Assembly (NCBI RefSeq): GCF_003550065.1
Contig: NZ_QXDC01000005.1
Coordinates: 1-64,000, forward strand
From: Hephaestia caeni
GTDB taxonomy: Bacteria; Pseudomonadota; Alphaproteobacteria; Sphingomonadales; Sphingomonadaceae
Direction of reading: 5' to 3'
Length of the DNA: 64,000 bases
Numbering within the stretch: the stretch's first letter is position 1; every line of letters begins with the position of its first letter. Both the position numbers and the translations under genes were made by a program. Positions 18,998 through 28,455 of the stretch are shown in pieces. The notes beneath the pieces were generated by a model. That model was not told the DNA's origin, did not search any database, and saw nothing but the letters and a program-made list of their open reading frames with translations.

Positions 18998-21205
18998 ATG
19001 ACGTTTAAGTTCATGCTTCTCCTGGGTGGCGCGCTTGCCGCCTTGGCAACGCCCGCGATCGCGCAGACGGCCGCCACGGAAGACGGCGCGGCAACGCCGC
19101 CCGGCCAGTCCGAAGGCGCCATCCAGGATGGAGCGGAAATCATCGTCACCGGCCGCTATACGCTGCCCGACAGGATCGATACCGCGACCGGACTCGGTCT
19201 CACCGTCCGCGAGACGCCGCAATCGGTGAGCATCATCACCGCCCAGCGCATCATCGATCAGAATCTGCGCAGCGTCGCCGATGTGGTCGAGAACGGCGTC
19301 GGCGTGACGATGACCGAGATCGACGACGTGCGTAACAGTTTCTTCGCGCGCGGCTTCAAGATCCAGAACTACCAGATCGACGGCGTGCCCACCGCCTGGG
19401 CGCTGGCCGGCAGCGCAGGCGAGACCATTGCCGACGTCTCGATCTACGATCGTGTCGAGATCGTGCGCGGCGCGACGGGGCTGCTGAGTGGCGCGGGCGA
19501 TCCGTCCGCCTCGGTCAATCTCGTTCGCAAGCACGCCGATCGCGCCGATTGGGGCGGCTATGTCAACGCCAGCTACGGCAGTTGGGATACGTGGCAGGTG
19601 TCGGGCGACATCGGCGGCGCGGTGACCGCGGACGGCCGCCTGCGCATCCGCGCGGTGGGCCGCTACGAGCAAGGCGACAGCTATATCGATCTCTACCGCA
19701 ACAAGAAGCTGGTCCTCTACGGCACGCTCGACGCGGACGTGACCGACGACACGCTGCTCCGGGTCGGCTTCAGCCACCAGCAGGGGCGGCCCGACGCGCC
19801 CGCCTGGGGCGCCCTCCCCTCTTTCTACGGCGACGGCAGCTTCGCCGCCTGGCCGCGCTCCAAGACCGCGTCGGCCGACTGGGCGTTCTGGGACACGACC
19901 AACCAGAACTTCTTCGCCACGCTGCGCCACGATTTCGGCAGCGGCTGGAGCGCGCAAGTCAACTACAACCGCCTGCGCAACGCGGAGAGGACCAACATCC
20001 TCTACATCTACGGAACGGTCGACAAGGACACCGGGCTGGGCCTCGCCAGTAACCCTTTCGCCGACGAAGGCGAAAGCATCCAGAACAGCTACGACGCCCA
20101 GATCAAGGGCAGGATCCGCCTGTTCGGCCGCGATCACGACATCGTGCTCGGCGCGCTCGACAGCACGATCAACCGCTACACCAACACGTTCCAGCCGCTC
20201 AACATCACCGACCCGGCGAACCCCTATTCCTTCCCGCCGGCAGGAGACTTCAACAATTGGGACGGCGATTCCTACCCTTATCCGGGCTTTTCGGACGTGC
20301 CGTCGCTCCAGGTGAAGGAGCGGATCAAGCAGACCGGCTATTATGGGGCGCTGCGCCTCAACCTCGCCGATTCATTGAAGTTGATCGGCGGCGGCCGGCT
20401 GGCGAGCTGGAAGCAGAACGGCTTCAGCTACAACGTGAGCAGCGACTATGGCGATGACGATGTGTTCATCCCCTATGTCGGCGCGCTCTACGATCTGGCC
20501 TCCAATCATCGCCTCTATGCGAGCTACACCACGATTTTCCAGCCCCAGAGCGCGCTCGACCGCGATTTCCGGCAACTCGATCCGCTCGACGGCAAGGCCT
20601 ATGAAGTCGGCCTCAAGAGCGCCTTCTTCGGCGATGCGCTCCAGACCTCGATCGCACTGTTCCGCATCGAGCAGGACAATGTGGCGCAGCCCGACGGGGC
20701 ACCGGTTCCGCCCCCGGGCGGCGGCATCCCGCAGCAGACCTACATCGCCGCCGACGGCGTGGTCAGCAAGGGCTTCGAGGTCGAGATCACCGGCCGGCCG
20801 CTCGAAGGCTGGAACGTCAATTTCGGCTACAGCCAGTTCAACGCGGAGGATGCCGACGGTAACAAGGCCAATGCCGACCAGCCCCGCCGCCTGCTCAAGC
20901 TGTTCACGACCTACACGTTTCCAGGCGCGCTCGATCGGCTGACGATCGGCGGCGGCGTCAACTACCGCAGCAAGGCCTATTCGGAGGGCGACAACCCGGT
21001 CACCGGCGCGCCGTTCCGGTTCCAGCAGGACGGCTATACGCTCGTCAACCTGATGGCGCGTTTCGCGGTGAGTGAGCGGTTGCAGCTCCAGGCGAATGTC
21101 GAGAACCTGCTCGACAAGCGCTATTTCAGCCAGATCGGCTTCTACAGCCAGTATCGCTACGGCGCGCCAAGGAACGTCACCATCGGTGCGAACTATCGCT
21201 TCTGA
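18998..21205 (+). CDS. TonB-dependent siderophore receptor
   Basis: A 735-residue outer-membrane receptor. The ATG at 18998 (MTFKFMLLLGG) follows GGGGG at proper distance and begins a signal peptide ending TPAIAQ; an in-frame TTG at 18983 is less likely. The plug region includes LTVRETPQSVSIITAQRI, FFARGFKIQNYQIDGVPTAW and RVEIVRGATGLLSGAGDPSA, as in ferric pyoverdine and coprogen receptors. The barrel ends RNVTIGANYRF. It is divergent from the receptor at 16678 and stands alone in its direction, so it is probably a second receptor for a related or alternative ferric chelate under the same iron control. Confidence 0.92.
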   Translation: MTFKFMLLLGGALAALATPAIAQTAATEDGAATPPGQSEGAIQDGAEIIVTGRYTLPDRIDTATGLGLTVRETPQSVSIITAQRIIDQNLRSVADVVENGVGVTMTEIDDVRNSFFARGFKIQNYQIDGVPTAWALAGSAGETIADVSIYDRVEIVRGATGLLSGAGDPSASVNLVRKHADRADWGGYVNASYGSWDTWQVSGDIGGAVTADGRLRIRAVGRYEQGDSYIDLYRNKKLVLYGTLDADVTDDTLLRVGFSHQQGRPDAPAWGALPSFYGDGSFAAWPRSKTASADWAFWDTTNQNFFATLRHDFGSGWSAQVNYNRLRNAERTNILYIYGTVDKDTGLGLASNPFADEGESIQNSYDAQIKGRIRLFGRDHDIVLGALDSTINRYTNTFQPLNITDPANPYSFPPAGDFNNWDGDSYPYPGFSDVPSLQVKERIKQTGYYGALRLNLADSLKLIGGGRLASWKQNGFSYNVSSDYGDDDVFIPYVGALYDLASNHRLYASYTTIFQPQSALDRDFRQLDPLDGKAYEVGLKSAFFGDALQTSIALFRIEQDNVAQPDGAPVPPPGGGIPQQTYIAADGVVSKGFEVEITGRPLEGWNVNFGYSQFNAEDADGNKANADQPRRLLKLFTTYTFPGALDRLTIGGGVNYRSKAYSEGDNPVTGAPFRFQQDGYTLVNLMARFAVSERLQLQANVENLLDKRYFSQIGFYSQYRYGAPRNVTIGANYRF

Positions 21206-21318
21206 CCGATTATCGCGCCCGTGATGCGGCGTCCTTCTTTTCTGGTCAGGTGAGGCCGCGGACTAGCCAACCTCAAGGCGAGTTGGCCGGCCTGCACCTG
21301 CCCGGAATGAAGGCCGCA

Positions 21319-21573
21319 TCAGCTTTCCGCGGGTGGTTGGTTCGCGCGGAAATATTCCCATTCCTCAATCACCTTGCCGTCTGGCAGATGGCAAAAACCA
21401 GTCTGACCATTGGCGCCATCTCTGATTTCCACGCGGCCGCCCTGCTGCACGCAAAATTCAGATGCGGGATTGGCGATCCCGGTCTTTGGCGGCGCCTCGG
21501 TAGCGTCGGGCGCGGAACAGCCGCCAATAGCCACAAGGCAGCCGGCGAGAAAAAGACCACGCATCTTCATCAT
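21319..21573 (-). CDS. DUF333-family putative lipoprotein
   Basis: An 84-residue protein. The lipoprotein signal LFLAGCLVAIGGCSAP places a lipidated cysteine at residue 19. After it, NPASEFCVQQGGRVEIRDG and GFCHLPDGKVIEEWEYFR match DUF333, small exported proteins with a paired cysteine and a WE-Y/F motif, sometimes annotated as hemolysins without good support. It starts with two adjacent methionines, so the start may be one codon later. It has no operon partner; it lies between the receptor gene and a tRNA gene. Function unknown. Confidence 0.82.
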   Translation of the reverse strand: MMKMRGLFLAGCLVAIGGCSAPDATEAPPKTGIANPASEFCVQQGGRVEIRDGANGQTGFCHLPDGKVIEEWEYFRANQPPAES

Positions 21574-21638
21574 CCCATCCTCATGTGTTCATGGTGAATT
21601 TTGAGGGATTGCATAGCCCTGCCAAGGCATACGCGCAT

Positions 21639-21655
21639 AAACCCGTGTGGGGTTT
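21639..21655 (-). terminator. Likely terminator of the tRNA-Met gene
   Basis: AAACCC-GTGTG-GGGTTT forms a 6-bp perfect stem immediately downstream (leftward) of the tRNA gene. The stem has A/T-rich ends but no long T run. Confidence 0.5.
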
Positions 21656-21657
21656 GT

Positions 21658-21734
21658 TGGTAGCGGAGGAGGGACTTGAACCCCCGACACGCGGATTATG
21701 ATTCCGCTGCTCTAACCGGCTGAGCTACTCCGCC
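21658..21734 (-). tRNA. tRNA-Met (CAT anticodon), elongator type
   Basis: The reverse strand folds as a standard 77-nt tRNA: acceptor GGCGGAG with CTCCGCT, D-arm AGCTCAGCCGGTTAGAGC, anticodon stem GCGGA/TCCGC around ATCATAA (anticodon CAT), T-arm GGGGGTTCAAGTCCCTC, and an encoded 3' CCA. It lacks the unpaired first base and GGG/CCC anticodon stem of initiator tRNA, so it is the elongator Met tRNA or, less likely, the Ile tRNA whose CAT anticodon is modified. Confidence 0.95.
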
Positions 21735-21823
21735 ACACTGTTCGTGAGGCGCGGGCTATAGAAAGCCGCCACCCTCCGGTCAAGCGACCCGAAGCGGCAT
21801 TTTAAGGCCGAATCCGACCGGGC

Positions 21824-23764
21824 TCAAATCTCCACCTGGCTGCCCAGTTCGACCACGCGATTGGTGGGCAGGCGGAAGAATTCCATCGCGCTTTCGGCGT
21901 TGCGCAGCATCCAGGCGAACAGCTTCTCGCGCCACAGCATCATCCCCGGCCGCTCGGCGGGCAGCAGCGTCTGGCGCGCGAGGAAGAAACTGGTGTCCAT
22001 CATCTTGAACGCGCCGCCGCATTTGTCGACGCGCGCCAGCGCCGCGGGGACGTCGGCCTCCTGCATGAAGCCGTAGCGGATGATCATGCGGTGGAACCCC
22101 TGCCCCATGTCCTCGAGCACGATCCGGTCCGCCTCGGCGACGAACGGCTCGTCGGCGATCTTGACCGTCAGCAGGACGACACGTTCATGCAGCACCTTGT
22201 TGTGCTTCAGATTGTTGAGCAGCGCATGCGGCACGCCATCGGCGCTGGAGGTCATGAACACCGCGGTGCCGGGCACGCGCGTCGCGGCGTTGGCGGCGGA
22301 TTGGATGAACACCTTGATCGGCATCGAGGCTTCGCGCAGCCGCGCGATCATCAACTGGCGCCCGCTGGCCCAGGTCGTCAGCACCGTGAACACCAGGAAA
22401 CCGATCAGCAGCGGGAACCAGCCGCCCGACGGCACTTTGGTCAAATTGGCCGCGAAATAGGCCCCGTCGACGAGGAAGAACACCGCAAGCAGTGGAATCG
22501 CGAAATAGGCGGGCCAGTTCCACAACCGGAACAGCACCACGCCGAGCAGGCAGGTGTCGATCAGCATCGCCCCGGTCACCGCGATCCCATATGCCGAGGT
22601 CAGGTTGGACGAGGTCTGGAAGAACAGCACCAGCAGCACGACCATCGCCATCAGCAGCCAGTTGATCAGTGGGATATAGATCTGCCCCGCGGTTGCCGCA
22701 CTGGTGTGCTCGATACGCAGCCGCGGGATGAAGCCGAGCTGGATCGCCTGCTGCGTCACCGAGAACGCGCCCGATATCACCGCCTGGCTGGCGATGATCG
22801 CCGCCGCGGTCGCCAGGAAAACGAGCGGCAACTGCAAACTGTCGGGTGCGAGCATGTAGAACGGGCTTTCGAGCGCGGTCACGCCCTCGCGGAACAGCAA
22901 CGCCCCCTGCCCCATGTAATTGCAGATCAGCGCCGGCAGCACGAACACCAGCCACGAAACGCGGATCGGGTTGCGCCCGAAATGCCCCATATCGGCGTAC
23001 AGCGCCTCGGCCCCCGTCACCGCGAGCACCACCGATCCCAGCGCGAGGAACGCGCGCACGCTGTCTGATACGAAGAACCGGATCGCATAGGTGGGGGAGA
23101 ACGCCCACAGGATGCCCGGCGTCTGGATGATGCTGATGATTCCAAGCACCGCGATCACCGCGAAGTAGCACAACATGACGGGGCCGAAGAGAGCGCCGAC
23201 GCGCGCGGTGCCGCTGCGCTGGATCGCGAACAGAAACACGAGGATGACAACCGCGATCGGCAGCACCAGTGCGCCGAACGCCGGCGCCGCCACCGCCAGC
23301 CCCTCGACCGCGCTCAGGACCGACACCGCGGGCGTGATCATGCTGTCGCCATAGAAAAGCGCGGTCGCGAACACGCCAAGCAGCACGATCCCGCGCGTCC
23401 AGCGCTTGGTCTTGGTGCGCCCCGATACCAGCGCGAGCAGCGCCAGGCTGCCGCCCTCCCCCTTGTTGTCGGCGCGCATGATGATCGAGACGTATTTGAG
23501 CGTCACGACGATCATCATCGACCAGAACATCAGGCTGACGACGCCCATGATGTGCGCGGCGTCGAGCGTCAGCGGATGGTGGCCCGCGAAGGTCTCGCGG
23601 AAAGCATAGAGCGGACTGGTGCCGATATCGCCGAACACGACGCCGACGGCGCCCGCCGCCAGCTTGAGCAGCCCCTGTTGCGAATGAGGCGCCTGGCCGA
23701 CCTGCACCGCATGATCGCCGAGGGGCACCGCGGAAGGCGTCCCGCTGTCGTTGCTGCTCGTCAC
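21824..23764 (-). CDS. kup: Kup potassium uptake transporter
   Basis: A 646-residue inner-membrane potassium/proton symporter of the Kup/HAK/KT family, of usual length. The signature GVVFGDIGTSPLYAFRETF occurs near residue 45; about 12 transmembrane helices follow, with DNKGEGGSLALLALV near residue 100 and GDSMITPAVSVLSAVEGL near residue 150. The C-terminal hydrophilic domain (about 480-646) contains DGVPHALLNNLKHNKVLHER. The start is GTG; no good ribosome site precedes it. It is transcribed leftward toward the tRNA and is not part of an operon. Confidence 0.95.
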   Translation of the reverse strand: MTSSNDSGTPSAVPLGDHAVQVGQAPHSQQGLLKLAAGAVGVVFGDIGTSPLYAFRETFAGHHPLTLDAAHIMGVVSLMFWSMMIVVTLKYVSIIMRADNKGEGGSLALLALVSGRTKTKRWTRGIVLLGVFATALFYGDSMITPAVSVLSAVEGLAVAAPAFGALVLPIAVVILVFLFAIQRSGTARVGALFGPVMLCYFAVIAVLGIISIIQTPGILWAFSPTYAIRFFVSDSVRAFLALGSVVLAVTGAEALYADMGHFGRNPIRVSWLVFVLPALICNYMGQGALLFREGVTALESPFYMLAPDSLQLPLVFLATAAAIIASQAVISGAFSVTQQAIQLGFIPRLRIEHTSAATAGQIYIPLINWLLMAMVVLLVLFFQTSSNLTSAYGIAVTGAMLIDTCLLGVVLFRLWNWPAYFAIPLLAVFFLVDGAYFAANLTKVPSGGWFPLLIGFLVFTVLTTWASGRQLMIARLREASMPIKVFIQSAANAATRVPGTAVFMTSSADGVPHALLNNLKHNKVLHERVVLLTVKIADEPFVAEADRIVLEDMGQGFHRMIIRYGFMQEADVPAALARVDKCGGAFKMMDTSFFLARQTLLPAERPGMMLWREKLFAWMLRNAESAMEFFRLPTNRVVELGSQVEI

Positions 23765-23977
23765 TGGAGGATGCTTCGCGCCCGATTGCCGAGGAGGTGA
23801 TCCGAGGCCGGATCGTCAGCCTTGCCCCTGTTCATCGGCGGCGCCTCTACATCAGCATGGTCGCTTGCGCAAATGCAACGAAGGCCGCCGCGCTTTGCTC
23901 CCGGCCGGGCAGGCTTGCCGAGAGCGTGTTTGTGCGGAGCGTGTTTGGGAAATCGCGAAAGAGCGATTTTTGAAGCG

Positions 23978-24053
23978 GCACCGGCCCGCTCCCCCACCCG
24001 ACCACCCAATGCGATTATCCTATGGGTGGCCGGGTGGGGGAGCGGGCCGGTGC
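23978..24053. repeat. 30-bp near-perfect inverted repeat (long hairpin)
   Basis: The left arm at 23978-24007 (begins GCACCGGCCCGCTCCCCCAC) pairs with the right arm at 24024-24053 with one mismatch; an extra A-T pair shortens the loop to about 14 nt. It sits in the 321-bp gap between the AraC gene end and the Kup gene start. A second small hairpin, AAATCGC-GAAAGA-GCGATTT, lies at about 23950-23970. The hairpin could end AraC transcription, but no T-tract follows and the arm is far longer than a normal terminator, so a dispersed repeat is as likely. I see no gene elsewhere in the gap (23765-24085). Confidence 0.8.
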
Positions 24054-24085
24054 TGCAATGCGCCAAAGGCGCATCAAACAATCCC

Positions 24086-25057
24086 TCAAGCAATCGACAG
24101 CCGCCAGTCGCGCGGCGTCATGCCGAAGCGGCGGCGGAACGCCTTGCCGAAGGCGGACAGGTCGCCATAGCCGCAGCGCAGCGAGACCTCACCGATGTCG
24201 AGCGCGGTCTCGCGCAGCAGCCGGCGGGCGTGGTTGAGCCGGACCTGGCGGACATGGTCGCTGACCGCGAGGCCGCGCCGGTTGAACATCCGGTAGAGCC
24301 CCGCGCGTGAGCAGCCGATCGCGCGCGCGATCGTCGCGGCGGTCAGGTCCGGCCGGTCCTTGCGGGCGTCGATATAGCGGCACGCGGCGGCGAACATCGC
24401 GTCGTCGAGCGCGCCGTCCCCGGCATCCGCGCGCGCGGGGTTGAACCGGTTCAGATAGGCAAGCGTGAGGCCGCTCATCGCGTCCATCGCCGCCGCCGTT
24501 TCCTCGGCGTCCATCGCCGGCCCATAGACCGAAAGCGCGTGGAGCTGGCTTTTGAGCAGCAGCCCGAGCGGCGTATCGGGAAGCGTACGCAACGATCGGT
24601 CGCCGCCGATCGGATCGGCGCCCATCGTGCGATGGACGAGCGCGCGCGGCAAGGTGATGTGGAACGCGCGATAGCGTGCTTCCGAATAGGTCTGGGCCGC
24701 GCGGTGGCAATCGAACAGGTAAAGCCCCGGGCCGGGCCCGAGCTGCTCGCGTTCGTCGCTGCCGTGGGTAAAGCCGAACTGCCCTTCCGTGACGAGGCAA
24801 AGCTGCATGTGATCGAGCCGCCCGTCGAAGAAGCGCGACGCAGTGGGGGCACAGGAAAGATCGGTGAAGGCGATGCCGTCGTCGCCCGCGCAGGTGAGCG
24901 CCGCTGCGCCATAGCCGTGTTCACGCACGGTGTGGCGCAACTCGATGCCCGGAAACAGCGCATGCCAGAAATCGAACCGCTCGCCGGCCGGCGCGACATC
25001 GGTCGTAACGCGCGTAAAACGCGCGCCGTGCCAATCAAGCCCCCCGTCGCGGCTCAC
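24086..25057 (-). CDS. AraC-family transcriptional regulator
   Basis: A 323-residue regulator. Residues about 1-200 form the effector or oligomerisation part (with GERFDFWHALFPGIELRHTV and the LYLFDCHRAAQTYSEARYRA segment), similar to the AraC-binding-like N-domain. Residues about 215-320 are two helix-turn-helix units: LTAATIARAIGCSRAGLYRM and EVSLRCGYGDLSAFGKAFRR, then FGMTPRDWR. The GTG start follows a GGGGAGGG ribosome site. It is divergent from the large adhesin gene at 25225 with a 167-bp gap, so control of that adhesin is plausible. No ligand can be named. Confidence 0.92.
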   Translation of the reverse strand: MSRDGGLDWHGARFTRVTTDVAPAGERFDFWHALFPGIELRHTVREHGYGAAALTCAGDDGIAFTDLSCAPTASRFFDGRLDHMQLCLVTEGQFGFTHGSDEREQLGPGPGLYLFDCHRAAQTYSEARYRAFHITLPRALVHRTMGADPIGGDRSLRTLPDTPLGLLLKSQLHALSVYGPAMDAEETAAAMDAMSGLTLAYLNRFNPARADAGDGALDDAMFAAACRYIDARKDRPDLTAATIARAIGCSRAGLYRMFNRRGLAVSDHVRQVRLNHARRLLRETALDIGEVSLRCGYGDLSAFGKAFRRRFGMTPRDWRLSIA

Positions 25058-25224
25058 CCCTTAGCCCTCCCCAGGAGACGAAATTCTAGCGCCGCCATCG
25101 CACCCGTCAATCGTCTCTGAGACGATCGGACGAACGCGATGAAACACCCGGCCTAACGGCCGCGGCGGCGGTCGTGCCATCTCCCGGCCCATTTCAACAG
25201 ACACGAGCCGGGGAGAATTGAGCC

Positions 25225-28200
25225 ATGCCGACCTTCATCGATCGGGCCGCTACCGATCCGGTATCCAGGCAATCGACGCGGTGCCGCCGCTTCCTGCTGC
25301 GCGGCTGCGCGGCCGGCGCGCTGGCGATGGGGTTCGCGGCGACCCCGGCCAGCGCGCAATCGGTTTCGGGCGGCAACGCCACAGGCTCCAACAGCCTCGC
25401 GATCGGAACGGGCGCCACCGCAAGCGGAAGCAACAGTACCGCGACGGGGCAGAGCAGCCAGGCGTCCGAAACCGGCAGCACCGCGACCGGGCAAGGCAGC
25501 GTGGCATCGAAAATTGGAAGCACCGCGACCGGACAGGGCAGCAAAGCTTCGGGCACCGGCGCCACCGCGACCGGATCGGGCAGCAAGGCTTCGAGCGCCA
25601 ACAGCACCGCAACCGGGCAGGCAAGCGCCGCCACCGGCGACAGCGGCACCGCAACCGGGGTGGGCAGCGAAGCCTCGGGCTCGGGAAGCACGGCGACCGG
25701 CGCGTTCGGCAAAGCCACGGGCGCGAACAGCACCGCAACCGGCGTGCTGAGCAAAGCCTCGGGCACCAGCAGCACCGCAACCGGCAATTTCGGGCTCGCG
25801 CTCGGCACCAACAGCACTGCAAACGGCGCCAGCGCCGCGGCAGGCGGGCTCTTCTCCAACGGCGTCACCAATGCGGGCGCGACCGCGCTCGGCGCCAACG
25901 CGCAGGCTGGCACCACCGCCGCCGGGCAAACCAGCGCTACCGCCGTCGGCGAAAGCGCCCTCGCCAATGCCGCCAACGCCTCGGCCTTCGGGCAAGGCGC
26001 GAACGCTTCCGCCACGAACGCAGTGGCACTGGGGCAGGGTTCGGTCGCCGATCAGGCGAACACCGTGTCGGTCGGCGCGGCGAGCACCGAGCGCCGCATC
26101 GTCAACGTCGCCAACGGCACCGGCGCCACCGACGCGGTCAATCTCGGCCAGCTCAATACGGCGATCGCCAGCGTGCCAATCGCCAACAACAACACAATTG
26201 GGTACGTGGCGCCGAGTGCCACCGGCACCGGGAGCGTAGCGGTCGGCACCAATGCAACGGCAAGCGGCGCCCGCAGCACCGCCACCGGACAGGGTGCGAA
26301 GGCCTTGGGTGACGGCAGCACGGCGGTCGGCGGCTGGGTCGACACCAATCTCAACGGCGCCATCGACGCCGGCGAAACGGTGGAGGCGACGGGCATCTAC
26401 TCCAGCGCTTTCGGAACCGGCGCGCGCGCCAAGGGCGACGGTAGCACCGCGGTCGGGACGACCAGCTTCGCCTCGGGGATCATCAGCACCGCTATCGGGA
26501 CATCCGCCATCGCCGCGGGCGAGTCCAGCACCGCGAACGGCTACAACGCGAAAGCCGGGGGCACGTTCTTCAACGGCTTCACCAACTCCGGTACGACCGC
26601 ACTTGGCGCCAATGCACAGGCGGGCGCAGGCGCCGCCGGGCAGACCAACGCCACCGCCGTCGGCTTTGACGCCCAAGCCAGTGCCGCCAGCGCCTCCGCC
26701 TTCGGGCAGGGCGCCGACGCCTCCGCCTCCGGCGCCGTGGCGCTGGGGCAAGGTTCGGTCGCCGATCAGACGAACACCGTGTCGGTCGGCAAGACCGGCG
26801 CCGAGCGCCGCATCGTCAATGTTGCCAACGGCACCGTGGCGGCGGGATCGACCGACGCCGTGACGGGCGACCAGCTCAACACGACCAACCAGAACGTCGC
26901 CGCCGTTGCCGGTGCGATCACCACGCTCGACGGAAAAGTGGCAACGAACACGGGCGCAATCACCGCGCTCGGCGGACAAGTGACGACGAACACGAGCGCA
27001 ATCGCCACGCTCGGCGGGCAGGTGGCGAGCAACAGCGGTGCGATCTCCACGCTCCAGGGCCAGATCGCCGGCGGGTCGATCGGTCTCGTCCAGCAAGATC
27101 CGGCAAGCCGCGCCATCACCGTCGGTGCGGCCACCGACGGCAACATCGTCGATTTCGGCGGAACCGCGGGGCCGCGTGTGCTGACCGGCCTCGGTGCGGG
27201 TGTCATTGCGGCAGGCTCGACCGATGCGGTGACGGGGGATCAACTCAACGCGACCAATCAGAACGTCGCCGCAGCGCAGACCACCGCCGACAATGCGCTG
27301 GCCAACGCCGCGACCGCGCAGACGACCGCCGACGGCGCGGCGCACGAAGCCGCCACCGCGCGCAGCGAGGCGGCCGCCGCGCAGCAACGCGCGGACGCCG
27401 CGCACGCGCTCGCCGATCGTGCGCTCAGCGCCGGCAATGCCAGCCAGGCGACCGCCGATCTTGCGCTCGCCAACGCCGCCAATGCCCAGAATGCGGCGGA
27501 CGACGCGCGCGTCCGCGCCGATGCCGCGCAACAGGCCGCCGACACCGCCGGGGCCAATGCCGAACTCGCCCGATCGGTCGCCGACAGCGCCGTCGCCAAC
27601 GCCGCCGCCGCGCAGCAGACCGCGAACGAAGCGCTGGCGCGCACCGATTATCTCGCGATCAACGGCGCGGGCGCGCGCCCGACCGCGACCGGCGCGAATG
27701 CGATCGCGCTTGGGTCGGGCGCCGATGCGAGCGGCGATTCGTCGGTGGCGATCGGCACCGGTGCGCTTGCCGAAAACGGCGCTTCGGTCTCGATCGGCGC
27801 GGGCAATATCGCCTCAGGCGAGGGTGCGGTCGCGATCGGCGATCCCAACAGCGCGATCGGCCGGGGCGCAGTCGCGCTCGGCGACAATAACACCGCCACC
27901 GGCACCGGCGCGGTGGCGATCGGCAGCAACAATATCGCCAACGGCGACGCGGCGATCGCGCTCGGCAGCAACGCCGTCGCCGGCGCGGCGGGCAGCATCG
28001 CGATCGGCGCCGATGCCCACGCAACACGCGCGAGCCAGGTCGCGCTCGGCTCCTCCGCGTCAACCTACACGTTCGCCGGCATCGGCTCGGCGGCGAGCAG
28101 CGCGGCGCAATCTGGGGCGGTCGGCTTCGTCACCTCGGACGCGGGCGGCAATCTCGCGCTCTCCGATTTCGGCCCCAGCGACATCCTCGCGCTCGACAAC

Positions 28201-28455
28201 GCGCTCCGCCGCGATCGCCGCGACGCGCGCGCCGGCATCGCCGCGGCGATGGCGATGGGCTATGCGCCGATGCCCTCGGAGCCGGGCCGCACCAGCTATG
28301 CGCTCAACGGCGGGCTGTTCCGCGACGCGCAAGCGATCGGCGGCGCGATGGCCCACCGCTTCGCCACCGACGCCCCCCTCGCCGTCACCGCCGGCTTCGC
28401 CTACGGCGGCCACGGCAACAACGCACTGCGCGTCGGCGTGGCGGGAGAATTCTAG
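25225..28455 (+). CDS. YadA-like trimeric autotransporter adhesin (large paralogue)
   Basis: A 1076-residue adhesin. After a long signal peptide (GCAAGALAMGFAATPASAQ), residues about 50-240 are head repeats (STATGQSS type) followed by the neck ADQANTVSVGAASTERRIVN. A second head block (about 325-500) ends in another such neck, then a short stalk with TNTGAITALGGQV-type units, a third neck-like segment, an alanine-rich coiled coil (about 680-810), a distal head (about 815-950) and the membrane anchor ending AYGGHGNNALRVGVAGEF. Head and anchor are close to those of the adhesin at 11046, a paralogue. GGGGAG precedes the ATG. The TAG stop lies within the terminal repeat of an inserted element. 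Confidence 0.92.
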   Translation: MPTFIDRAATDPVSRQSTRCRRFLLRGCAAGALAMGFAATPASAQSVSGGNATGSNSLAIGTGATASGSNSTATGQSSQASETGSTATGQGSVASKIGSTATGQGSKASGTGATATGSGSKASSANSTATGQASAATGDSGTATGVGSEASGSGSTATGAFGKATGANSTATGVLSKASGTSSTATGNFGLALGTNSTANGASAAAGGLFSNGVTNAGATALGANAQAGTTAAGQTSATAVGESALANAANASAFGQGANASATNAVALGQGSVADQANTVSVGAASTERRIVNVANGTGATDAVNLGQLNTAIASVPIANNNTIGYVAPSATGTGSVAVGTNATASGARSTATGQGAKALGDGSTAVGGWVDTNLNGAIDAGETVEATGIYSSAFGTGARAKGDGSTAVGTTSFASGIISTAIGTSAIAAGESSTANGYNAKAGGTFFNGFTNSGTTALGANAQAGAGAAGQTNATAVGFDAQASAASASAFGQGADASASGAVALGQGSVADQTNTVSVGKTGAERRIVNVANGTVAAGSTDAVTGDQLNTTNQNVAAVAGAITTLDGKVATNTGAITALGGQVTTNTSAIATLGGQVASNSGAISTLQGQIAGGSIGLVQQDPASRAITVGAATDGNIVDFGGTAGPRVLTGLGAGVIAAGSTDAVTGDQLNATNQNVAAAQTTADNALANAATAQTTADGAAHEAATARSEAAAAQQRADAAHALADRALSAGNASQATADLALANAANAQNAADDARVRADAAQQAADTAGANAELARSVADSAVANAAAAQQTANEALARTDYLAINGAGARPTATGANAIALGSGADASGDSSVAIGTGALAENGASVSIGAGNIASGEGAVAIGDPNSAIGRGAVALGDNNTATGTGAVAIGSNNIANGDAAIALGSNAVAGAAGSIAIGADAHATRASQVALGSSASTYTFAGIGSAASSAAQSGAVGFVTSDAGGNLALSDFGPSDILALDNALRRDRRDARAGIAAAMAMGYAPMPSEPGRTSYALNGGLFRDAQAIGGAMAHRFATDAPLAVTAGFAYGGHGNNALRVGVAGEF

